A stretch of DNA of 64,000 nucleotides from Spinacia oleracea (lineage: Eukaryota; Streptophyta; Magnoliopsida; Caryophyllales; Amaranthaceae). The notes below the pieces were generated by a model. That model made no database searches. It was not told the DNA's origin and worked only from the letters and a program-made list of their open reading frames with translations. The stretch's first letter is position 1. Each line of letters starts with the position of its first letter. Where the stretch lies: NCBI RefSeq assembly GCF_020520425.1, contig NC_079487.1, positions 104,194,141 to 104,258,140 of the forward strand. The letters are read 5' to 3'. A program made the position numbers and the translations under genes. Shown here piece after piece: positions 23,601 through 35,600 of this stretch.

Positions 23601-26600
23601 CCACCATCATTCCTACAGTTTAGACAACATGAAGGCCTCTGGTACCTACACCCTCTCGAGGAGGGAAGGGCAGGAGAAAATAAACATATTCACGATAGCA
23701 ATGATAGATGATGCACACAACTATCAAAAGCACGGGCACACTGGCAGCACAAAACTTTCATATGTAAATGGGCAGGCAACCATGCAAGTGTGACACAAAA
23801 CTAATCATCCACGCGTACCACCAAAAAAAAAATGGAACAAAAGACATGATCATATAACTATATATGCCTTGTTCTCTTCACCTTCAAATATATTATTCAG
23901 TTAAATAAGTTTGAATGGTGTAAAAAAATAAAAAATTGTACAACAATAAGCTATAGTCAATCAAAATCAATTTTAATTGTAAAATAATCTTATTTTGTTA
24001 AAATCGGGTTAAGAGACAGGGCCTATTTCATTTCAACTGTAGATGAGAAAGAGAAAGAAAGGCAACTGCATCCTCCTATCAACAGCACAAGCTTCAACCA
24101 CACAAAATAACTGAAAGAGCAAAACAAATTTAGAATCAGACGATCCTCACTCGAAATATAGAAACAGCCATAGAAAGCAAAGGCAGATGTTCAGGACGGC
24201 GACATTTCCCACTCAGCATACGCCATTGTATATCGTTATCAGCAATCTCACTAATTCCTTTCTCCAACAGTTTCCTTTTTATTTTGATCAACTCTAAAGC
24301 TGGAATTATTGCTGAGCCTCTTACAACATGATCCCTTAGAGCAACATAAATCCTGTCACAATCATTGCAGCAGAACCATTTGTTCTTGGGAAGTTCCTGC
24401 GGTAATTTGTGGATGAGATTAGAAGAAAGGTGTAATAGAATTCAAAACACTGCAGAATTTTGTAGGATACTTACTTTCAGATCACAACGCCCATCACCCC
24501 TCAAGCAACCAACATGATACTCCTTTTCGCACTGCATAGACACAAGTAAAATGACACTTATGAGGATCAGAACCTGATGGGGGAGAGAGATTGGTAAAGG
24601 GAATGACACGCTATGTAAAATCATGTAGCAGTAGGTTGCAAAACATACTTGGTCGCATATTATAACAGTTCTATCATCAAAGTAGTCAACACTGAAATCA
24701 TGTGCCCTGGATACATAGAGACAAATTATATCAGTATTAATACCATAATGGCAAGAACAGGCAACAAAGTATCCTTTACAAGAAGAAAAATAACATTCCG
24801 CCCATGACATAAATAATAGAAAATAACAATAAAGCACGAAAATAAGGAGACAAAAACATATCAAACCCACAAGCTATAATTCCAGTGTATGAACTGTTGG
24901 CATTTGATCTAAACAAAGATAACAATATTGTCAGGATTGAGATCCTACCTTGGAACATTGGGTATCTTAAGGATTGGTTCACATAATGAGATAATAAATG
25001 CATAAACCCTATGTAATTTGTGGAAGACAGATAGTATTAGTTTGATTTGCTGACATTTACTTGTAGTAGGAGTTATAGAAAACTTGAAGTTCATCGTTTA
25101 ATTATGATTATGTTATTTAGTCACTAACAATAAAGAGCCACAGTTGCTTCGAATAGATATAGAGAAATATAACGGAAATGTATCAGTATAGTAAAATGCA
25201 AAAGTCAGTAAAACAAACTCAAAGACATTATATAATTCAAATATATAGGTGAAGCCTTATCTAAAGAGTTGTAAAAATGCTTACATTTGAGAAGCTATAG
25301 GATAAGTTAACAACATTGCATATATTTTGGAAGTATGTTATATTAGTGTTACTGCATACTATGTGCTAGGATTGGTTAGTACAAACACAGTTATATTAGT
25401 GTTACTGTGTAACAGTTGTGAGCTAGGATTGGCAGTACTAAACACAGAACCTAGACTCTTTCAAAGACTATAGATCCTGCATTCCTGCAAATATCTCAAT
25501 TATCACTTTAGCAATGCAAGTTAGAACACACCAAATGATATGAAACAAAAAAACATGCAGTTTAAGGACAGCTGATTTCAGTGATAATCTTTTTCATATA
25601 GCTAATGTCTAAGGTACTTATTTTCTGCACCCCAAAAGTTAGTTTTCTAACTAGTGACAGCCTAGTCAAAAGTTAACCACAACGAATGTGAGGCATAGAG
25701 AACACCTTGATTTCTATTTTCTAGGATGACTATAAAATGATTCTTGGTAGCATATATGATCCTACATGCTCTCTTCAGCCTCTCGTCATACAACCGCAGT
25801 CCTAAAGGTGCTGCTATCTTAGTTGAAAAGTAATTGAACTTATAAGACCAGCATTCACTACTAAAAGCATAAGTTATATCATGACTGAACACAAAAGGTA
25901 TTTAGCAAAGATAAATTAAAAACATGATATTGAGGAAGCAGAGGCTGAGGTGACCAACCTGCAGAGAGCACAACCGCCACAAAGAGTTTCAGGGCTCTTT
26001 ACCACACGTGTCAACCTGATAATTATTGGCTTAGAACTACGAGAAGAATCTACATCAGCTTTAGAGTCGTTGCAATCAGGGCAACGCCAATCATCCATAG
26101 GCGCATTTTGCAAACGTAGACAGGCTGAAAACAAATCCAAACAATGAAACACAAGTTCAACGCTCTGTTCCAAATTTCAGATGTTCTTGAACTTTTACAA
26201 TGACACAGTGGACAAAAAATCAAAACAAGGTCTCTTTCTAGGTATAGTAAGTTCTTCACACCACCGCCACAAATTAAAATAAAAAATATTACAGTAGAGA
26301 GTAGACAATTAAATAACTCTGAACAAACAACATTACGTTATTCATTTCCTTTGACGCAGAGCTCATAAACGTACTAAACAGTGTAAACAAAAATCTACTC
26401 AATGGTTAATCAGGCTGACTGAAAGGCAAGAAACGCGATTCTCTTCCCTGTGACCACAGGGATAATGTACTTAATTATGTACCTGTTCTCCTCTCTGTTT
26501 CGAGAAAAAGAAAATTAAAAAGCAGGAAGACGACCGTCTTTGGCCACTATGCATATTTACACCATGATGCGACGGCCAAGGATTGAAACAAAAAAAATCA

Positions 26601-29600
26601 GCATAGATATATTCACAAAATACAAGTAAAACATAAATAAGTGAAAATATCAATTTTCTACCTGACAATGAAAGCATCAGTTACTCCCTTCATCTCTTTT
26701 TGTATGGACCATTTTTATTTTGCACGTTTATTAATGTTTGGTTAGGCGGATTTGATGAAACTTTTTTCCCAGCCATCTTCTCACAAATTCTTCTTTTCTT
26801 CTCCTTCCCTTTACAAAATTGCACTCCTCTATGGGGAAACTTAACTTATCTAGTCAATGTTTCTTTTTACTTCATTCTCATACAAATATTATGAAGACAA
26901 TCTCACACTTGCATAGCATAGATATTTCATGTCCCACACGAATTTATCAATTTTCTAAGGCGTGTTGCCATGACAAAACAACTATTATTCAAATTCAAGA
27001 AAACTTGAGTATTTTACCTTAAAATAATGCCTTTGTCAATGTTAATTTGTGAGTAATCTAAAATACTTGAAAAAAATGGGAATCAGTATTTCACTTAAGT
27101 CAATTGTGCCTCACTGATTTTTATAAAGCAACCAGCATATACTATCAAAATTCCGACATTGTATGAATATCATACATGACAAGTGGCATATAAAGAAAAA
27201 CTAGTGTTTCCATAGCCATGTCTTCTTCACTTCTTCTACACGACTCCCTCTTCACTTAACAATTCCCCACCATTTAACCATTATCATGATTGTTGTCTTC
27301 AAGCAATACATATTAAAAAGCATCAAGCACAATCATAAAATACTCTGGGACACCCGACAATCCACTCAATAAAGTTTATTGTAAGTTAGAAACTGCAATT
27401 TAAAGGCTATAAAACCTAGAAGATCCTTATCCTCAATTTTTTACTCTACATTTACGCACAGATTTCTATGACAATATTTAGCTACATAGCTTGCCATTTA
27501 TGCTCAATATATGTGCCAACCCAAGTCCTAAGGAACCTTTTTTCACTGTTATTTTTCCATGATACCTTTGTCATACTAAGCATTAGTTATATAACATAAG
27601 AATCTCTCATCCGAGTCTTGTGAATTCTTTGTAAGTATAAGGATCTGTTGAATTCTGTTATTTTTATTCAATGGAACCATGAGAATCAAGCAGAAAATAG
27701 GCTCCCATAAAAAAGATATTTTCCTCCTTCGTGAAAAAGCAAGCACCACACTATATTCCTAAGCCACAAAAACAATGAAGCAAGAGATATCACTTCTCTC
27801 CATTTTTTTCCCTCACAAGATAGCAATATATATCTTTCTTTAGCACCATGCATCTTATTTGGGAACGTCAACATGTCCTATGCCAATTTCCAAAGCAATG
27901 GTTTTCCAAGGTCCCTCATACTCTCTTCTAAGAAGTGTCCAATTTGAAGGAACTCAAAAAGATGCAACATTGACATAGCTCTCCTTGCAAAGGAATAGTT
28001 CTAGAAGTCAAGCACAGTAAAGCATGCAACTGCAATGTACCTTTCTTCGTAACTCTATAACCCTATGCAGGCAGTATTCCGCACCACTTGCTTCTCCTGC
28101 CTTTTCTGTTCTCTTTTTCATTTCCCTAAGAAAGACTTAATTGTCAAAGTTCCACACTGGGGTGCAAAAGAAGCACACAAAAGGTGCACTGAAGAGCAAA
28201 ACTGACTTTTTTTTCCACAAAATGTTTTAGTTTTAATTAACTACACCTTACTTCAATCAAGTGCAAACCTTATGCCTGCACTTAGGCTCTCGGACCCCTA
28301 TCGTCTAAGTGTGCGTTTAGATATTTTGGACAACGAGGAGAGTGAAGGCATTCTGTTTTTATGCTTTTTGGCATTCCACTGTCTAAGATACACAGTTGGA
28401 GTATTTCTTTTTATTGTATATATGAGTAATCATAATGGGTAAACAAATCAACAGGTTTTTTTTGGTACAATATTATTAGTTAAGGAAATGAAGAGAAGGG
28501 AAGGGAAAAGAGAGAGGAAAAGAAAGAAATTTTATTTTCCAATGTTTGGTTCAATGAAAGGAAGTAAAGGGAAAGGTAATTTGATTTAGAGCTTTTAATT
28601 TTGTCTTTTACTCAAATTCCAACAGTTTTTGGAGGAGAGGAAAGTAAATATTTTATGAAGACACTTTCATAATCAGATCCCTTAATTGTTTTTCAAACCA
28701 AAACATGGAATATGATATAAGCCACTCTTTTCTTTTCCTACCAAATCCCTTATACCAAAAAGGGGGTCTCTTGTTTTTGCAACCATCGTTGACTGAATAA
28801 ATAAAATATCATCTGTTTATAAATACCATTTTTGCATTCAGGTAGCCACCCCTTACAAAATTACTTTATGTCCTAGTTAACTTTAACATAACTTGCCATT
28901 CTACAGTTCTACCCATACACAAGCATTAAAATTCGGAAGAAAAAAAAAGCTCCAATACTTTTGGTTGTAAAAATGTATTAGAGAGCTTTATCAAATGTAT
29001 TTCTTTTAATTATGTCTTCTCAACTGTATATCTCTGTCTCAATCCGTTTATACGTCTGACTGGAAACTGTCAGGCTGTCAGCTAAAGGGAGGTTAGTCTA
29101 GTTACAATTTTTTTTTCAGGTAAGGGTAGTTGAACGAATACAAGAAATAATTAGAGTGGTTTTTTGTTTTAGTTTTTCTTCTAAGAAATACGACAATAGT
29201 GTGTTTTAATTGTAAGCATATTTCCATGAAATATAATCACCCAATTACCAATTTTATTATCCTCAAAAAATCCAAAACCAACCTTTCAGCAGGAGACAGA
29301 TCTAAGAAAGTTAAAGACTCACTGCTTTTCACAACCAGCTGAGGAAAGTGTGGAGGCAGTTCCTAATCCACAATGTACAAAAAAATTACAAACATGACTA
29401 TTACAGCAGGCAGTAGTTAAAAGACAGCTTGTTCGAACACAATATCCAACAAGGGACAAAATTATACAATGCAACTCTAAAACCTCGTAACAATTTGGCA
29501 AGTGAAATATAAAATATCAGAGATCATAAGAAGAGATTTACTTTGGTGGTAAGCCCTAGGGCAGCCGCCACAAGGAATCAGCTCTCCTCTATCTCCACAA

Positions 29601-32600
29601 AGTGTACACATGTCATCATTGTTTCCCGTGGTCAATGTCTGTCCATTAACCAATGAAATGGCTATGTCATGCAGAGTAAGCCCATTGGCAGTATATATGT
29701 GACGATAACTGCAGAAGGAAAAGGTTCAATGCTTCAATAACCATATTGTTAATTGACATCTTAAACACTAGACCATTGAACCACCAAAAAAGTTAAGTAG
29801 CACTCACGGTTGTCTTCTGGCAGACCATCCTGCGTGAGCTTCAAACTGCGAAGGGCTAATCTGCACCTCGTGAGATACAGAAAGTTATCATCAAGAAACA
29901 CAAAACAGAAAGGTTAAGATAAACATAATCTATGAGGTTCGACGCTTTACCTCATGTTCACAATGACCACAGACAATACCATTCCCTTGCTTGTAACCAT
30001 CAAGAACTTTCTGTATAGAAAGAGATGTCATAATAACGAACAAACTCTCCTGATAAAAGGAGAAATAAAAGAAAAAAACCAAGAAATGCAATACTGAATA
30101 CAGACAAATCCAAAAGAAAAAACATTGCTTAGAAGTTGGACACTGTAGTTCACCTGTCCTTTAGCATAGTACGCCAAATAGGCACCATCTGGAAGCCCAT
30201 TTGGCATGAAGAGCAACCGGTGCAGATCATTATCCCTGTTACATGAACCATATGAAAAGCTTCAAAGACCAGTGTAAAGACAGAACAAAAAGCAGCTCCA
30301 AAAGATTAAAGCAAATAGTAGGCACAGAATTTTAAATCTCGGTTGTGATGCGACTACGGTTACAGTCACAACTCACAAGACCACTAGCACAGACAATATG
30401 AATGGTTTGCAGCTACCGCAGGCTAGTATCACGGCCACGGTAAGCTCAAAAACCTTTACAAAGCAGTTGTGATGTGGCCATGATTTAATACCCTAGATGA
30501 ACAGAATCATCAATCACCTCTTCTTGACACCACCTTCACCACTTCTCTTCTGCGATCCAGTAAAGAAAGAGGTAGAGTCATTTGACCTGCAGTAAAATGA
30601 AACTAAGATAAGAAAAATGAAACTCACACATGCATGCCAATATCACATTATCACCAATGCAAAGAGATGGAAAGAGACTTCTGAGTCCAACCTAATCCCC
30701 ACATGTTTTGACGGTAATGCTCTTCGTTTGATTAATCTTTGCTCATCATCCATATATTTACTTGCAAGGCTGAGAGTCAAAAACACGGGGGGAAATCATA
30801 AATTTCCAAACATTATCCAACAAATTTGAATGGCCAAAGAGGAAAATCAGAACCGTATGATGTAATCTGTAATTCATAAAAGCTTTATTCCTTTTGCTGT
30901 TGCTTTTGATATAGATCACTAATCAATAATATCATACTTAAAGACTTGTGGTATCCCAGTCCCCAAAACATATCATAGCTCAATCATTAGCCTAAAGTAT
31001 CTAGAGTAAAATGACAAACAGACTTTACAACCGTGTGAATGATCCATCATTGCAAATAAAAAAACAGCCTGGTATCTCAAATCTTGCAGTTGAAGAGGGA
31101 AAATAGGTTATGTAATATAAAAATGTAAATCTAAAATATTGTCACCAAAATGCAACAGTAACAAAAAAAAATGAAACAAAGAGGCATCATAGAGTCTATT
31201 CAAAACCAGGGAGAAAAAGGAAAAAAACAAAAAAATAGCCATACTAAACAAAACCTGTACCTTTTTCTTCCAAGCATTTTCTTGAAAATGATATTCTTAG
31301 AGATGGCTACAAGTTTCTAATGGTCTGTGTTTTATAAACTAGAGAACAATGAATAAGCATTTTATGAACAAAATGATTGGAGAACAAAACGGAAGGAAGA
31401 GAAGTGGAGCGAATGATGTGCATTTTCACTGAACCTATTAATCATATTTTATAGAACCGGAGGCAAAGGAAATGCATTTTCTCTGAAGGGATTACGCGGA
31501 GAAACCAAGACTGATCACAATTCACACAGTAAGAAACGCAATCAAGAAAAATGAAGAAAAAATTAATTTTCTCAGCCTGCACTGACATATGACAAAATCC
31601 TAATTTGGTAATACATACTTTTAAAATTATGAATATGGTATAGATAATTGAGATGGAAATAACGGCCTAAGGAAGATAAGTTACCCAAAACTGTCCAGGG
31701 TGTTCAGGAAAATTCCAAAAGAAAATTAAGTATATCCTACAATATATAAGCATAAAACACCCTTAAAACGTATTGTCATAATGTCATCTGTCGAATGGAC
31801 GGTAAAAGCTCACTAGAGTTCTTATGTATCAATACAGCACTACTACACACAAGCTGTTTCTTTTGGCAAAAAACCTATTAACCCAAATCTTAGAACGTTG
31901 TAAGAGGCAATTCTAGCAGTACAGGACCAAACCCCTAAACCTACAAAGAAAAGGAAATATATTAAATTTAGATAACTTAAATATTTTTAATTGGTTATTG
32001 AAAATCAAACTCTATTTTACTCATATCTTAAAGTCTTCTATTTAACATTAAGCTCTATTTTTGTCTATTTAAAAATGTTGTAAAAATATTTGTGACGTGG
32101 AACGCTTATGTGGCACTCTCTATGCTCTTGAAAAGTTAATGTTTGACATAGATAGTTAGATTGTATTAAAATGGAAACAGAATTCAAGCCCAGATTTTAT
32201 GAAATCTAAATAAATCCAAACAAACCAAAAAAGAGACTCAAAAAAACAAGACATACAAACATATTAGTTCTAATAAAATTGTCGTGCGAACCGTTTATCT
32301 TTCGTAGAAAAGAAAGCAAGTAGACCACTTTATACTCAACATTAAAGTTAAGAAATTGTCTGCACCACTTTTTTTAATACCTACATTTCCAGTTTGATTT
32401 CTTTAACGAACTTTAAACTACTCACATAATCTCCTAGACTCCCACAACACTTTCCTACCAAGTACCAACCCATATGGACAATGGCAACTCCTACTTGCAT
32501 GTCTTGGGATGAAAATCTTTCAATGTAGTGAAGTCATTGATAGTTAAAGTAGGTTCAAGCTTATGTAGCTGACAGTAAGTTTTCTACAAGGAAAGTTAAT

Positions 32601-35600
32601 AAGTATGCAAGCTACTGTTAGTGCTATTCCATGGAAAAGACTAATCTACAGCAACCTTGCTAGTCTTAGGATCCTCTTTATTGCTTGGTTACCAGTTCAG
32701 CATAGACTGTTTACAAGACAGGATGCTACAGTGGAACATCAACGTTGACAGTACTTGTGTTTTTTGTGACGAGGCAGAAGAGAGTATTCCTCACTTATTT
32801 TTAGCTGTTCTTATTCTGCCAGTTTCAAGTCCTGCGGATTAAGCGAAGGTATCTTCCGTTTAACAGTGATGTGGAGTTAGCTCTAAGGCCTGTAGGGGGG
32901 AAATCAGCAGGCAGAAGTTGTACAGTATGAGTTTGGCCGAGGCTCATCTATCTGGATGCAAAAATAAAAAGGTGTTTCAAGGCAACCGTGAAGCACTACT
33001 GCACTAGAGGCTGCGGCTACGTCGATTGTCTTTAAAGTAGCTTGTAGTCTTGCAGGCGTTACTGAAGTGAGGGAATTTTTGTTGATAGATACTTTTTTGT
33101 AATTATCTAATGATAGATTGCCTTTCACTCTTCCTAAAAGGTGGGAAGGTTTATCTTGAATCTTTCTTTTTGTTCTGATGAGACTTTAGTTTGTATTCCT
33201 GCTTGGTGGTAGAGTTGTGCCTGTGGTATAAATAATAAAATTTACTATATTTGCCACACAACAACAACATATTAGTTCCATTATCCAAAATGGTCCAAGG
33301 CTCTGAAATGTTCCGTTATTTAGGATCTATTATCCAAAAGGATGGAGAATTGGATGGCGATGTGGCCCATAGAATCAAAGCAGGTTGGTTGAAGTGGAAA
33401 GGTGCCACGGGGTTACTATGTGATTCAGGCATGCCCCAAAGATTAAAGGGAAAATTTTACCGCGCGGCAATTGGACAGGCTTTGTTATACGGCACGGAAT
33501 GCTAGCAGTGAAACATTGTCACATGCACAAGATGAATGTGGCGGAGATGGGCATGTTACGTTGGATGTGTGGGCATACAAGAAAGGATCGTTTGAGGAAT
33601 GAGATTATTAGGAAGAAAGTAGGGGTTGCACCGATTGAGTTTAAGATGATGGGAAATCGTTTAAGATGGTTTGGACATGTAAGCAGAAGATCAAATGATG
33701 CCCCGGCTAGGAGGATAGAATTGCAAGGGGTAGGGAAAGACCTAAGAAAACTTGGAGGAAGGTGATTGAGCACGATATGAGCTTTTTTGGGATTGAGGAA
33801 AATATGGTGTTGGATAAGACAGAGTGGAGGGAGAGAATATACATTGATGACTTCATTTGACTTAAACAACTTCAATGTTTCTAATTCTCTTTATTTTTAT
33901 TTTTTGTTTTATTTTATTTTTAAAATTCTTTCAAAAAATTTTTTTTTTTTTAATTTCACATGCTATTTTGAAATGTACTTATTTTACTTATTCATTTATT
34001 TTAAATTTTACTTATTTTTTATTATCTCTTACAATATTTCTTCTATAATATATATATATACATTTTCTCTCTTATCCTACTTTCATTAATTTCATTTTCT
34101 CTTCCTTGTTTTTTTCTTTTTACTTCCTGCTCCTTTCTGGTTTGATTGATGACAATGACGATCTCCTACGACGATTCATGTTAGCCGACCCCAAATCATT
34201 TTGGGACTAAGGCTTTGTTGTTGTTGTTGTTGTTGCCACACAACAACAACAACAACAACAAAAAATCGTAGTGCCTCGATTGAGGCTCTGGCCTACGACA
34301 AGCTGATGGGAGAAGATGGTCCAGCCTTTTGATGGCTACTTTAATCCATCTCATCAAGGTATAATAGCAGGAAAGTCAAGTATGGATATTAGATTATGTT
34401 TGGGTACACCTTACAGTCTTACACGAATGAGAGATGTTATTATCTAACTAGTAATGTTGGACTATTGGTCATGGTTAGAAGCAAATAGTGAGTGTACAAG
34501 TGCGCCACACATTGTCATTTAGAGATACATCCATATCAAACATAAACTCGCGAAGGATTCTAAAAAGGGATACATCCATATCAAACACCTCTCCACCCCT
34601 ACCCATGCTCTTTCTTCCTGTTTCCAACTTTTTCCTCTTCTCTTCTGACTTAAACCAGTGGATTAAATCATTAAACCAATTTCCAGACTTAACCATATTC
34701 GAAGGATGAAAAGGCCAAAGGGGAGGTTAAAAAGCATGACAGTAAATCCACGGTTAAACAATTAGGCTTAACAGATTGCTTGAAGAAGATATGTCAGAAG
34801 CACACAAACAAAGTTTTATCATCACATAACGACAATACCAGATTAAAATGCTATTTGAGGCTAAAAAGAAATCTTAGAAAATGGAGATACCATTTATTCA
34901 GAGATTTCTCACCTCTAGTGGTGATCTGATTACTCCAATTCGTTCCCGTTTTCTAGATAATCAAGGACATCTCAGTTCCATATAGATCTAAGAACAATTG
35001 CAGACAGATTCCATCATATCTTGCACCAACGGATAAGCTAATTCAGACATAACAGTTGATATAAAAAACCTATAAGCTTAAGTTTATCAACACATCCATG
35101 CTAATTCTTATGTTCCGAATATTTAGAAGTTACAAGAAAAGCAAGCATTAGCAAGTAAGGTTGTGCACTATCCGTTTAAACACCCAAAACAAAACCCTAA
35201 AAAACAGATATCACAAGGATATGAAGTTACAAACAACTAGACAAAGACGAAATAGTATATGCCAAAAATTGTCCAAAAAGAAAATCACTGGGGTATGAAA
35301 TTTGAAACGTCAAATAACCCTACGCTAATTTCTTTAATCGTTCTTTGCAATAAAGCAAAACAATAACGGTTTTGTAATTTGCAGTTCCAACCATAAACCA
35401 CATTAAATTGCAGTTTGTGGTGCAGATTCGTTTCATGATTTTGGGAAACTGCTCCTAAACCGCAAGGATAAATCAAAATCCCAAAGTGCACCATAACTTT
35501 GAAACCGTGTACTCCGAACAACCCTATTTGCAAGACTGATACAGAGCATACTAAATCACTGCCAGGTTTTAATTTCGATTGCTAGGTTTTGATTTCATTT

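Noticed and set aside
24442-25003. Hydrophobic minus-strand reading frames of 75-142 aa
   Set aside because: They run through introns of the IDM1-like gene; only the exon parts (24475-24531, 24649-24706) are conserved.
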